A stretch of DNA of 64,000 nt from Nannobrachium achirus (GCA_963921795.1 OY997651.1:55909642-55973641); one strand, 5' to 3'. Positions 49,922 to 61,878 are shown, counted from the stretch's first letter. Translations and numbers: made by a program. Notes: a model not told the origin generated them from the letters alone.

Positions 49922-51085
49922 CGGTAGATTCCATTTTGGCTGAATGTTCAACCCAGAATAGGGTCATCGGCCATAGGGTGGCACACTTTACCGTACACCA
50001 TTTCTAACTAGCTAGAAGATCTCTTAAGCCTGCCGTACACTAACCGATAATCGGGCCATTTAATTACCCTCCCGACAATCGGGCTGCCACCGACTGAAAC
50101 AGGCCCGACTATCGGGCATAAATGTCGTCTAGCGTGAGGGCTCACAGATTCAATCTGAGCCCCGCCGAGTGGCTCGGAGGACGATTGGGACCAGCCCGAC
50201 TCTTTTCAAACATGTTTGATATTTTTCTGGGATCCCTCGTCTGGAACAGCAGCGGGTGGCCGAGAGAAAGACAGCTGCTGATCGACAGATCTCTCTTTCT
50301 TTTTATCTCTCCATCTCTCCCTCCCCCCCCCCTCTCTCTCTCACTCACACACATACATGCACACGCGCGCGCACGCAGACACACTTTTCATACCGTCCAC
50401 ATCCATCCGCCCAGGTTGTATCATGATTGCTTGCGATGGGAATTAAAACTCAATGCGGGTTTGTTTTATATCAGCAGAAATAGTCACTACGAGTCACAGA
50501 CTGGGAACAGCGCACGAGTGACTGGCACATCTCGCTTATTTGCTCTTGCAAGTAGGCCTACACGCCCACTGCCTGATCTACAAACCCTACAACGTGGCGC
50601 GTAGGAGAAGAGGGACACAGTTTGATCTTGGAAATCTAATGTTCTGTGCACCACACAATCATACGACTAATCATAAATCAGGCACCATGAGAAGCAGACA
50701 GCACGTAGCACTTGACCAGTTTAGCAGCGGAGAGGTTGCGGACAGCGTTGCTTTGGGATTTTCTTTTCAGGGCGGACGGTCATTTATTGACGTCACATGC
50801 ACGCGCCTCTAGAGGCTATTTAGATAGAAAGGATGTCAGCAGATCTAATGGTCTTAATTACATTTGCATTGTTACTTATTTAAGATTTTATTTTTTACTT
50901 TCTTTTAATTCATTTAGAAAATACAGCGCTGCAGTAGGCTAGAGAAACAAAGTTTGCCTTGAACGAATCTCAAACACTAAATACCACAGTAATGGAGTCA
51001 CATGCAGTGCACAGCTGGAAACCTAGGTGTTAAAGTAGGCTATATCCATATGAATAGAGGGGACTTGGGCTTGAGGACGCTCATA

Positions 51086-51776
51086 GTCAGGGGATATCTT
51101 TAGAAATAGTGTCAAATCCTGGAATAAATTCCTTACCAAAACATTTCTTCACCAATGTGTTTGTAAAGGTGTCTAGTAACACATCTCACAAAGACTGACA
51201 TTCAGTTTCCCTAGGAAAATCTTTGACAGCTAGGGTAATTCTGGGTCTCATTCACTCGCTATACACTATACTATAGGGGAAAAAAACACTCCCAAAAAAT
51301 ATGCTTTAAGTGGGATGTGAGGGGTCTAACTAGGTGTTTTTAATTATTCTGAATCCATTGCAAGCATTTGTTTTGCACCAAAAACATTCCTTGGGCTAGA
51401 AATGGACCCCCATACCACTGTGAAAAGTGACAAAAAAAAACCCCACTAAACCATCATTTTTATGGGCTGTTTTTAGCACAATGAATGTTTTTTGTGCAAA
51501 ACAAATGCTTGCAATGGATTCAGAATAATTAAAAACACCTAGTTAGACCCCTCACATCCCACTTAAAGCATATCTTTTGCGAGTGATTTTTTCCCCTATA
51601 ATATAGTGTATAGTGAGTGAATGAGACCCAGAATTACCCTAGCTGTCAAAGATTTTCCTAGGGAAACTGAATTTCAGTCTTTGTGAGATGTGTTACTAGA
51701 CACCTTTACAAACACATTGGTGAAGAAATGTTTTGGTAAGGAATTTATTCCAGGACTTTTTAAGATATCCCCTGAT
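51086..51776. mobile_element. Long fold-back element, 691 bp
   Basis: Arms of roughly 300 bp pair from gtcaggggatatctt/aagatatcccctgat inward through cctaggaaaatctttgac and its complement to tgcaagcatttgttttgc and its complement. The central loop is about 100 bp (ccttgggctagaaatgg region). Mismatches between arms are few. No coding sequence. Confidence 0.85.
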
Positions 51777-52022
51777 TATCACACATTCACCACTAGAAAC
51801 CTGTTATGCAAAGTAGTAGCCACTGATTAAAGTATATCTTGTAGTTATCACGGATTCGCGGGGTGGGGGGTTGTCGCAGCTCTCGCGGGGGGTATGCACG
51901 CGTTTACACGCTCGTTCACCGTTCGGTGCCGTCCGTGCATGCGTCCGCGTGGGAATTTATTGACCACACGGCGTCCAGTCGTGTTCGGCCTCCAAAGCGC
52001 TACTGGTTGCGGAGAGAGAGGG

Positions 52023-52029
52023 TATAAAA
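52023..52029 (+). promoter_or_regulatory. TATA-box-like motif within mobile element
   Basis: ggtataaaagtcagag follows a GC-rich stretch (tactggttgcggagagagag). An open frame starts at 52039, but its product is not recognisable. A core promoter is possible but unproven. Confidence 0.2.
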
Positions 52030-52514
52030 GTCAGAGAGTTGAACCGAGGCATGGATGGACATGAAACGTGTCAAAGTGAACTCATATTATCATCAAAATG
52101 GGACACAAATTCCTTATTGCAGCGTTTTTTTTTTCCATTGCGCGAAGCGATACTATGGTGTTGTGTGGATAACGTTAATTGTTTGTGTGTGCGTGTGCGT
52201 GCGTGTGTGTGTTGCAAGGCGAAGAACAGCCCCTGTGACATTTTGTATTCATTATATTATGTATTATTGCTTTGTTCAAGCCCGACTCTATCTGAATAGA
52301 ATCCTTTAGCGTGCGGAGCGCCCGACTTTTCAAAACGGCAGGTGTGAGCCCGTTTAGATTATCTGGTCAGAGAATCTGAAAAAATTATCCCGTAGTGTTT
52401 AATTCTACCCGATTCAGTCGGGCCAGATTATCTGTTAGTGTATGGCCACCCTTAGTTAACTTCATTGACAGTGAATGTGGTCTAATCTGTTTGATTTTCA
52501 TTTACTCTTTACAG

Positions 52515-52688
52515 ATGTACTGGCTGTGACCTCAAACAGACACACTGTGAAGTTGTGGCTTCAGCTCTCAGCTCTAATCCTTCACATCTAACAGAACTGG
52601 ACCTCAGTGGGACCAAACTGGACCGTTCATCCATGGAGCTGATCTCTGCTGGACTAAAGAGTCCACATTGTAGACTGCAGGTCCTAAG
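52515..52688 (+). CDS. LRR exon type d', NLRC3-like receptor (block B only)
   Basis: 174 bp, acceptor ctctttacag, donor AG/GTCAGA, phase 2. The coding part is d-like (CTGCDLKQTHCEVV, LDRSSMELISAGL), but its downstream intron begins ctaatttacgctaaacaaag, the type c signature. It looks like a c/d mosaic. Block A has no counterpart. Confidence 0.85.
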
Positions 52689-52789
52689 GTCAGACTAATT
52701 TACGCTAAACAAAGCTCTTTGATGACTAAAATATAATGATATTGATACATGAATATGTGTGATTTTCATTGACAGTTATTAAAATGGCT

Positions 52790-53786
52790 GATCTACAAGC
52801 TTGTGTTGTGAGCTTGTATATCTGGATTTCTTCTTGAATAACTTTGATATGTTTAACAACATATTATCTTCTCTTATGTGGGACAATGGCAAAAACATAT
52901 TTTCTGATGGAGGTCCACAGCCAATTATTTGGGGGCCTATGGTGAAGTTAGATGAAAAATTGTGGGGTCACTTCATCAGTAGGGTTAATTCTCCAGGGAG
53001 CATCAATGTGCTCCATACGTTTCATGACAATCCTCACATTAGATTTTCACACATCATTTGTGCAAGTGGACATTTTGGCCTAAAGGTGGCACTAGGGTAG
53101 AGGTCATGAGGTCAGTAAAAGCAGCAGGTTTAATCCAGGGAGAATAAATGTGATCACCAAGTTTCATGACAATCTGAGCAGTACATTTAGAAATGTTGTG
53201 ACAGTGAACATTTTGACCTAATGGTGGCGCTATTTGAAGACTAAAATCAATAGGGGTCATCCTCTGCTGAGCATGAAGGTTCACATTCTTTATTTATATT
53301 ATTTTTTTTAATATATGTTGTTGTAAGATGTTTATGTAAGCTCTCAATGTGCAACATATGGTGAGCTTGTACCGGTAGATCAGGGGTGCCCTAAAGGTAG
53401 ATTGTGATCTACCAGTAGATCACAAAGGCTATGCAGGTAGACCACATGATATGCCCTAAAATATATAGGCTATAATTAAACTTGATTAATTGACATCAAG
53501 AAGGGCCTGTCAACTCCCTTCGTGGCTTCTAAAAAAGGCAAACCCCCAATGCAATGCTCTGTTTTCGAGAGTCAGTAGCATTACAAAGAAGCCGAAAACC
53601 TACCACTTCCATACAGAATGGGTTGAATACTTTTTCCCCCACTATTTCCATATTTTTCCCCTGCTATTTAAATGCGTTTGACTTCTATGTAACACTAGTG
53701 CCTCTATTCCAAAGCCCCCTCAGGTATAATTTTTGGGGTGGGTAGATCATGTTGAGCTGGTCTTTTTAAAACCCCTGCGGTAGATC
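52790..53786. mobile_element. Intronic miniature element with hAT insertion (block B)
   Basis: Left palindrome ggctgatctacaagcttg, family blocks catgacaatcctcacatt and ggtcatgaggtcagtaaaag, and a right end (gtgagcttgtaccggtagat) split by the hAT element at 53381-53777. Confidence 0.55.
53381..53777. mobile_element. hAT miniature element, 397 bp (block B)
   Basis: Left end caggggtgccctaaagg, right end aaaacccctg, flanked by exact CGGTAGAT (53373-53380 and 53778-53785). Confidence 0.85.
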
Positions 53787-53943
53787 TTCTATTTTGGCTG
53801 AATGTTCAGCCCAGAATAGGGTCATCTGCCATATGGTGGCACTTTACCGAACACCATTTCTAGCTAGCTAGAAGAACTCTTAGTTAACTTCATTGACAGT
53901 GAATGTGGTCTAATCTGTTTGATTTTAAATTTAATCTTTACAG

Positions 53944-54117
53944 ATTTACTGGCTGTGACCTCAAACTGACACACTGTGAAGTTGTGGCTTCAGCTCTCAG
54001 CTCTAATCCTTCACATCTAACAGAACTGGACCTCAGTGGGACCAAACTGGACCGTTCATCCATGGAGCTGATCTCTGTTGGACTAAAGAGTCCACATTGT
54101 AGACTGCAGGTCCTAAG
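53944..54117 (+). CDS. LRR exon type d, NLRC3-like receptor (block B)
   Basis: 174 bp, acceptor aatctttacag, donor AG/GTCAGA, phase 2. The first repeat reads FTGCDLKLTHCEVV and the second LDRSSMELISVGLKSP. It differs from 22617-22790 at Q/L in the first repeat. It is the last LRR exon found in the window; the next 9.9 kb on the + strand contains none. Confidence 0.85.
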
Positions 54118-55049
54118 GTCAGACTAATTTACCACCATTATTTGTATTAGTTTAGTGTTACTATTTATTATGTGATTATAACATGAATACTGTGGTGAGA
54201 CTTTATTTGAAGAGTGTGAATAAGATTGACATCATAGTAACCCACACTGACCAGAATAATGATAAGGTAAGATAAGACAGGCTGGATTCCTCATGCACGT
54301 GTGCAGTCCTGTTGTTTTAATGGGTTTCTACCGTTATTTTTTACCTAAATGTAAAACAAGTGCAAAACAGGTGCTGCTTTTCTAGACTGACTGTTCATTT
54401 TGCCAGATGTTGGTAGTTAATAATTGCTTCTCTGCTGACGCACGAGCCATGAGGACTTATGTTGTGAGCTTCTAGATCTGCCATTTCCACTATTTGTACC
54501 AGGCCTATTTGTATTCAAATGTTTAAAAGAATATTACTCTTGCAAAAAAAAATATTTTTTTGCAAGATTATTATTTTTAAATAGCAGATCTACAAGCTCA
54601 CCCTGAATTTGATGTGTATTAGAGCTGGGATACCTGACCAAAAACCCGTGGGACTGATCGGTACTGTTTGAAAATGAAATAACAAATTTACTTCAAAATG
54701 AAATAATCATCACTTTACTTCACTGAGCAGTAAGTGTCTAAATGGGGAGGATTAAGAAAGTCTGACAAGTGAACATAATAAATCTCATCTTTCTTCTCAC
54801 GCGACGCAGTTGGCTCACTTCTCTCTCCCTCTTTCTCGGTTATTGACTGTTGTTTCTCAATTCTCAAACTTTGATTTACTGACTTTCGATAATTGCTACA
54901 ATGAAAAAAAAAAATAAACAAAAAACGAAATAATCAGTGCCTACTAACTGGCTACAGTTCTATTCACAGTATTACAACAACACGAAAAGCAAGCAAGGCA
55001 GTGACTATCTCTCCTCTGCTCCATTGAGCACCGGGGACAGTGCCCCCCC

Positions 55050-55050
<1 letters not shown>

Positions 55051-55135
<85 letters not shown>
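55051..55135 (+). repeat. (CA)n microsatellite
   Basis: About 42 CA units after gacagtgccccccc. Confidence 0.95.
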
Positions 55136-55136
<1 letters not shown>

Positions 55137-55159
55137 CCTATGCATGATGAAATAACAGT

Positions 55160-56914
55160 TTTACTCACCCCCTTAGAAGTGGACCTTTCTTGCCTTGGCT
55201 GCAGCAAAGTCTTCTATAATTCTTGAGTATTCCAAATCGCAAGCTATTTTGTGCTCGATAGCTATTTCTGCTAGTCCATTGAGACGGTCTTGAGACATGC
55301 TTGACCTCATGTAGTTCTTCAGGAGCTTCAATTTGGAAAAGCTTCTATCGGCAGAGGCCACGGTTACTGGCACAGTCAACAGTATGCGCAGGGCAACACT
55401 AAGGTTTGGATACATGTCCAAGACGCTTTTCTCGTAAATGTAACAACATGCCAAATGGAGATTTATGCTTGTTTTGGGGATAGCTGTTGACACTGCAACC
55501 AATGGGTGTGAAGAGGGATGGGACAATGGGCGGGACTTGACAAAGGGTGAATTAGTCTCATCTCAAGACACATGTCCTGAGCATCGATGTCCCCCATTTC
55601 CTCAGCAAAACATTTACACCTCTCAGGCAGTGTGCCGTTTTCAATCGCTGTCCACAAGTCCGCGGTGCTGAAGAGGAATCCATATAAATCATTGAATCTG
55701 TCTAGCTGTGAAAATCGCTCTCTGATGCTGGATAGAGCCTTTCGTTTAGAAGGGCTTCCATGCTGACTGTGGGACTTTGTAGTTGTTTTCTCACTTTATT
55801 TATTTGAAACAAAATGTCATGAAACACCACAACGCTCACGATAAATGGCCCCGTTATTATTTCTTTTGATAGGCTTTTGGCCCCTGTTGCCGTTACACCA
55901 TCTTTGTGCTGGAGTGCATATAGTCCTCCAGCGCTCCCAGTGCTATGTGAACCTCTTCTAAGTGTTAACGCAACACCTTTACGCTCTCTATATGTGATTC
56001 CCAGCGGGTGTCTGAGAGGGGTTTTACAGTCAGCCCAGAATCAGTCACCTTTTCCTTCAGTATTGCCCAGCGAGGAGGGGAAGAAAAGAGGTTGTATATT
56101 CTTTGAAGGATTCCAAAAAAAGTGACAGCCTGCACAGAGGACTTGGCAGCATCACAAACAACTAGATTTAATGCGTGGCTGCCACAAGGCATGTAGTGTG
56201 CTTTTTTGTTGAGATCGAGGATTCGTTTTTGCACTCCCTGATTCCTGCTTGTTACTCCCGTTATCATAACTTTGGCCCCTGCAGTCACTGATGTCGAGAC
56301 CCAGTTTTTCCAGATGGCTCAAGAAAGTATTGCACAGTGTTTAACCTGTTGTGGACTCACATGGAATAAATCCAGTGAAATGCTCAGCAATAGAAACAAC
56401 AGCAGGCTTTTCTTCTGTTTTTGGGACACAACTCACTATGCACAAAATTACTGACATCTGTTCAATATGGCTGGTGTCGGGTGTACAGTCCAGAATCACT
56501 GAATAATATTTAGCGTTGTGCACCTTTTCACAGATGGACTGGAGAACCATCTCTCCTATCCTCACAATCAGCTCATTCTGTATGTGCTTCTGGAGGTATT
56601 GAGTGGTTATGTCACGTCTCTCGATTCTTCGCAAGTGCTCGCTCATTACTGGGTCGTGTTTAGCCATCAGCTCCACCTGTCCTAAAGAATGACCATTGGA
56701 GGGCTCATACAGTTTGTCCCAATTTGTCCCACGAAAGGCCATGTTGCGTTCAGCTAAATGGCAGATGATGGAGATTTCTGCACAGCACTTCTCTCCAGTA
56801 TTTTCTTCTCTCTCTATTAGATCCATGTGTTGCCAGTCCACAGTCTTCATAGTAGCCATGCCAATCATGAGCGTGTGCCATGCTTCCATACAACGGGTGT
56901 GTGCTTTTGATCGC
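55160..56914 (-). pseudogene. hAT transposase remnant, 5'-truncated (unit 1)
   Basis: Minus strand. It begins at the duplication junction (56914) just after the zinc finger and carries a DUF4371-like segment with TTQYLQKHIQNELI and the first DDE aspartate in VILDCTPDTSHIEQ (gac at 56490-56488). An in-frame TAA lies at 56343-56341, and YDNG (second aspartate) follows in the same frame. A frameshift leads into KKAHYMPCGSHALNLVV. The C-terminal hATC dimerisation segment (LSVALRILLTVPVTVASADRSFSKLKL) is intact between about 55420 and 55200. Zinc-finger hAT proteins of this kind cut and paste DNA. This copy is inactive by truncation, stop and frameshift. Confidence 0.8.
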
Positions 56915-57575
56915 TGACTGTTCATTTTGCCAGATGTTGGTAGTTAATAATTGCTTCTCTGCTGACGCACGAGCCATGAGGACTTATGTTGTGAGCTTCT
57001 AGATCTGCCATTTCCACTATTTGTACCAGGCCTATTTGTATTCAAATGTTTAAAAGAATATTACTCTTGCAAAAAAAAATATTTTTTTGCAAGATTATTA
57101 TTTTTAAATAGCAGATCTACAAGCTCACCCTGAATTTGATGTGTATTAGAGCTGGGATACCTGACCAAAAACCCGTGGGACTGATCGGTACTGTTTGAAA
57201 ATGAAATAACAAATTTACTTCAAAATGAAATAATCATCACTTTACTTCACTGAGCAGTAAGTGTCTAAATGGGGAGGATTAAGAAAGTCTGACAAGTGAA
57301 CATAATAAATCTCATCTTTCTTCTCACGCGACGCAGTTGGCTCGCTTCTCTCTCCCTCTTTCTCGGTTATTGACTGTTGTTTCTCAATTCTCAAACTTTG
57401 ATTTACTGACTTTCGATAATTGCTACAATGAAAAAAAAAAAAAAAAAAAAACGAAATAATCAGTGCCTACTAACTGGCTACAGTTCTATTCACAGTATTA
57501 CAACAACACGAAAAGCAAGCAAGGCAGTGACTATCTCTCCTCTGCTCCATTGAGCACCGGGGACAGTGCCCCCCC

Positions 57576-57577
<2 letters not shown>

Positions 57578-57659
<82 letters not shown>
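57578..57659 (+). repeat. (CA)n microsatellite
   Basis: Unit 2 counterpart of the 55051 array, with a slightly different length. Confidence 0.95.
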
Positions 57660-57660
<1 letters not shown>

Positions 57661-57679
57661 CCTATGCATGATGAAATAA

Positions 57680-60464
57680 CAGTTTTACTCACCCCCTTAG
57701 AAGTGGACCTTTCTTGCCTTGGCTGCAGCAAAGTCTTCTATAATTCTTGAGTATTCCAAATCGCAAGCTATTTTGTGCTCGATAGCTATTTCTGCTAGTC
57801 CATTGAGACGGTCTTGAGACATGCTTGACCTCATGTAGTTCTTCAGGAGCTTCAATTTGGAAAAAGCTTCTATCGGCAGAGGCCACGGTTACTGGCACAG
57901 TCAACAGTATGCGCAGGGCAACACTAAGGTTTGGATACATGTCCAAGACGCTTTTCTCGTAAATGTAACAACATGCCAAATGGAGATTTATGCTTGTTTT
58001 GGGGATAGCTGTTGACAATTCACCCTTTGTCAGCCTTCTGGTTGGTCCCTGACTGACCAACCAGCATGCTCTATCTGCCTTGTCCCGCCCTGGTTCCGCC
58101 TTTTTGATGTTGAATTTGCTAAAACATATTTTTTTGAGAAATAAAAACATTTAAAAACATGCTGAGTCACTAGATTGCCACTGAGCAGCTCCATTTGACT
58201 GAAACCAAGTTTTAAATTAGAACTGAACACACAGAATAACAATACGAAGCAACTGAATTAGAATGGTTGTGGATGGAGTGTCCCACCGAATGTCCCACCA
58301 AGACACTGCAACCAATGGGTGTGAAGAGGGATGGGACAATGGGCGGGACTTGACAAAGGGTGAATTAGTCTCATCTCAAGACACATGTCCTGAGCATCGA
58401 TGTCCCCCATTTCCTCAGCAAAACATTTACACCTCTCAGGCAGTGTGCCGTCTTCAATCGCTGTCCACAAGTCCGCGGTGCTGAAGAGGAATCCATATAA
58501 ATCATTGAATCTGTCTAGCTGTGAAAATCGCTCTCTGATGCTGGATAGAGCCTTTCGTTTAGAAGGGCTTCCATGCTGACTGTGGGACTTTGTAGTTGTT
58601 TTCTCACTTTATTTATTTGAAACAAAATGTCATGAAACACCACAACGCTCACGATAAATGGCCCCGTTATTATTTCTTTTGATAGGCTTTTGGCCCCTGT
58701 TGCCGTTACACCATCTTTGTGCTGGAGTGCATATAGTCCTCCAGCGCTCCCAGTGCTATGTGAACCTCTTCTAAGTGTTAACGCAACACCTTTACGCTCT
58801 CTATATGTGATTCCCAGCGGGTGTCTGAGAGGGGTTTTACAGTCAGCCCAGAATCAGTCACCTTTTCCTTCAGTATTGCCCAGCGAGGAGGGGAAGAAAA
58901 GAGGTTGTATATTCTTTGAAGGATTCCAAAAAAAGTGACAGCCTGCACAGAGGACTTGGCAGCATCACAAACAACTAGATTTAATGCGTGGCTGCCACAA
59001 GGCATGTAGTGTGCTTTTTTGTTGAGATCGAGGATTCGTTTTTGCACTCCCTGATTCCTGCTTGTTACTCCCGTTATCATAACTTTGGCCCCTGCAGTCA
59101 CTGATGTCGAGACCCAGTTTTTCCAGATGGCTCAAGAAAGTATTGCACAGTGTTTAACCTGTTGTGGACTCACATGGAATAAATCCAGTGAAATGCTCAG
59201 CAATAGAAACAACAGCAGGCTTTTCTTCTGTTTTTGGGACACAACTCACTATGCACAAAATTACTGACATCTGTTCAATATGGCTGGTGTCGGGTGTACA
59301 GTCCAGAATCACTGAATAATATTTAGCGTTGTGCACCTTTTCACAGATGGACTGGAGAACCATCTCTCCTATCCTCACAATCAGCTCATTCTGTATGTGC
59401 TTCTGGAGGTATTGAGTGGTTATGTCACGTCTCTCGATTCTTCGCAAGTGCTCGCTCATTACTGGGTCGTGTTTAGCCATCAGCTCCACCTGTCCTAAAG
59501 AATGACCATTGGAGGGCTCATACAGTTTGTCCCGATTTGTCCCACGAAAGGCCATGTTGCGTTCAGCTAAATGGCAGATGATGGAGATTTCTGCACAGCA
59601 CTTCTCTCCAGTATTTTCTTCTCTCTCTATTAGATCCATGTGTTGCCAGTCCACAGTCTTCATAGTAGCCATGCCAATCATGAGCGTGTGCCATGCTTCC
59701 ATACAACGGGTGTGTGCTTTTGATCGCTCGTGAGCTTTTAGAATATCCCCGATATGTTTCCATCCATCATATCCCTCATTTAACAGACTGATGTCACGTT
59801 TCCCAAAGAGCAAGCAACAAAAACAGAAACCCCTATCCTCAGATTTTGAGTACATTAGCCATGTTCTCTTTATTCTTTCTCCATTCTTGAGTTTAATGAA
59901 ATAGTAACTTTTGAGGGGACTCAGTATTTTGTGGGGAACTATAGTCCATAATTTGCTCTGGGCCTCTTTTAACGAGCTCTGTCCTGACAGAGTCAGTGAT
60001 TTGTTTTGGCCACAATGCGGGGTCATCAGATAGAGATAACATGACAGGGTCATCAGAGTCTGACTCTGACCCACCCAGTGCTGCTGCTGCAGTCTCTGTC
60101 TCACTGTCACTCTCTTTTACTCCATTGGCTCAATCTCTTCATCATCTTCATCATCATCATTTTCACTCACTGCTTTGGGCTGCATTCCAGCAGCTTGCGC
60201 ACCAGAATAGCCAGCCACCACGTTGTCCTGGGCAGGCTCGGCAGGTGGCTGTGGATCCTGCTCCATTTCCCTATGATCTGAATCATCATCCCCGGATCGC
60301 AGACCGTCACTGGTACCGGTAACATTAGAAGACTCGGGGCTGGCGCGCGCGGCCGCTGCGGCGGAGGCACCACTCGTAAAAAAGATGTAAATTTTGGATA
60401 TGATTCCAATTCTTTGCCCTTTCTTCCTCTTGTTTTGCACCCCACTTGCTTTCTTTCTGTTCAT
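57680..60464 (-). pseudogene. hAT transposase with zf-TTF domain, frameshifted (unit 2)
   Basis: Minus strand, longest copy. An acidic N-terminal segment starts at Met 60464 and stops at 60117. A frame change follows, giving SDSETETAAAALGGSESD and DPALWPKQITDSV. A second change leads to the TTF-type zinc finger (YYFIKLKNGERIKRTWLMYS, FCFCCLLFGK, HERSKAHTRCMEAWH; about 59905-59690). The DDE core has VILDCTPDTSHIEQ (Asp codon 59303-59301) and YDNG (59078-59076), separated by TAA at 59156-59154. In the hATC segment an extra A (57861-57865, five A versus four in unit 1) shifts the frame after VASADRSF. It is therefore a pseudogene with several lesions, some shared with unit 1. Confidence 0.8.
58017..58302. 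other. 286-bp indel between the two hAT units
   Basis: Present only in unit 2, between gctgttgac and actgcaacc. It begins aattcaccctttgtcagcc, an inverted match to gacaaagggtgaatt found 40 bases past its right edge. It may be original hAT sequence lost from unit 1. Confidence 0.6.
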
Positions 60465-61535
60465 TTTCTTTTGTTGTTGTCTACTTGTCTTCCCTCCTGA
60501 CCATTGTTGGGCAATATTACTTAGGAGAGTAATCGTTACTTATTACTTATTACTCCTTGGAAAAAGTAATAATATTATATTAATTATTACTTGGAATCAA
60601 GAGTAATAATTAAGTTATATTACTTTTTTTTTAACCCCGCAAAGTCTGTTTAGCCAGCTCCTTTTAGAACTGAATCCAATTTAGTGGAACAATAAGAGTC
60701 TGGGATGCGAATAAAGAAATTATAATTAATTGCAGCCTTTGTAATTGATTAATCTCAATTAATCACATTCTAATCACACATCAATATTTGACCTGGGAAC
60801 AGTGAGAACATTTTGGGGTCCCGGACCACCTGTTGAAGATCCTTGCCTATATTATCCTTAAACAATAAATATTTTCTTTTCTGGCTTAAAAGTGTATTTT
60901 AGACGTGAGGTGCAGGGCTCTGGGTGTTCCCACTAAGGAAAGTAGGCTTTCAACTCCCTAAAACGGTCTACTTCAGTACATTTTACAACAGACAAGAGGC
61001 TTATTGGGCTCAGTGTCAGTGGAGGCTACGCTAACTGGCTATAACCGCAACATCGTTCCTCAGTGGTCCACGGTGGTCCGCTGAGCTCCGGGGACCTTAT
61101 TGGAGCTCTGTGGACACCCACGACGGACACCCACCCGAGACGAGTAATTTGTAGATCGGCTACTTTTGGTTAGCTCCAAAAATAAATGTCCCATCCACTC
61201 ATGAATGTAAGCGCGCCATAAGCTACGTCATAACTGTGCGTGCTGCGCACATTCTAAAAATGACTGATCTACAAGCTACCTCGCATCTCTGTAGATGTAT
61301 GTTGATATCCATATCTCGATTCGGGTCGGACATATTGATATATGTAGCCTACCTATAACATGCATCACACACTCTCTCTGATGATGCGCGCAAAGCACAA
61401 CTCCTTGTGTGTGTGGCACAGTGTGTGTGCTCGCGTTAATGCTGCAGGCACGGAGACATAACTCTAAGCACGGAGCATGTCCCAAACGCTGAGGTAAACA
61501 CGTTGTTGTGCTGAAGCGAGCTCGTAGCTTCTAGT
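60465..61535. other. Unassigned, with hAT-like terminal sequence near 60505
   Basis: ccattgttgggcaatattac and repeats of attacttattact (60505-60620) resemble a hAT-type terminus of the transposon encoded on the left. Further right, aattgattaatctcaattaa (60745-60765) and a left-arm palindrome motif (gactgatctacaagct, 61262) are seen. No gene. Confidence 0.4.
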
Positions 61536-61878
61536 CCTCGAAGGGTTCCCAGTTCGATGCCGGGCTCCCCCAGAGTTAGTGTTGAAGAGTCTTTGAGCAA
61601 GACTCTGAACCCATAGTTGCTCCTGATGAGCAGGTTGGTGCCTTGCATTGTTTCCTCTGCCATCGGTGTATGAATGTGTGTGTGAATGTGTGAATGTAAT
61701 GAATGTGTGTGTGAATGGGTGAATGTGATGAATGTGTGTGTGATTGGGAGAATGTAATGAATGTGTGTGTGTGAAATTGGCTGAATGTAATGAATGTGTG
61801 TGGGAATGTAATGAACAATCTCTGTAAAGCGCCTTGGATGCGCTATACTGTATACTGTAAATGCACCATTTACCATTT
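61536..61878 (+). mobile_element. tRNA-derived SINE, 5'-truncated, plus strand
   Basis: It starts after the A box, with gttcccagttcgatgccggg (B box), then gagcaagactctgaaccc, ttggtgccttgcattg, an expanded gaatgtgtgtgtgaatg region and a tail gcgccttggatgcgctata. Same family as the minus-strand SINE at 16865-17145, but an independent insertion. Confidence 0.7.

Larger units (their letters stand above)
44601..51236 (+). repeat. 6636-bp tandem unit, second copy
   Basis: Begins gattttcaaacatcatg immediately after ...gacagctagggt of the first copy, with no obvious microhomology at the junction. After 51236 it continues into the intact fold-back element, so its right flank is ancestral and the left junction is new. 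Confidence 0.9.
50027..52451. mobile_element. PIF/Harbinger-like element, complete, 2425 bp
   Basis: Left end agcctgccgtacactaacc and right end gttagtgtatggccaccc are inverted, flanked by TTA (50024-50026 and 52452-52454). A related intron reads ctcttagttaac at this point, which is the empty form. The subterminal text includes gataatcgggcc on the left and cgggccagattatc on the right. It contains a nested fold-back element (51086-51776) and a TATAAAA at 52023-52029. No transposase or Myb/SANT frame was recognised, so it seems non-autonomous. Confidence 0.75.
31964..55050 (+). repeat. Large segmental duplication, block B
   Basis: Collinear with block A (2266-24900). It lacks A's 4131-bp element and two PIF/Harbinger-like insertions. 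It has an extra 6636-bp tandem copy and an extra d-type LRR exon. A ~53-bp indel near 32310 (ttgtattcattgacgataac onward) and scattered substitutions separate it from A on the left side. Confidence 0.85.
54388..59727. repeat. Tandem duplication carrying hAT fragments
   Basis: Unit 1 is 54388-56914 (2527 bp) and unit 2 is 56915-59727 (2813 bp). The junction shares ctgactg. Each contains d-intron sequence, a CA array and a hAT transposase segment. Unit 2 has about 286 extra bases (58017-58302). Sequence right of 59727 continues the transposase only in unit 2. Confidence 0.9.
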
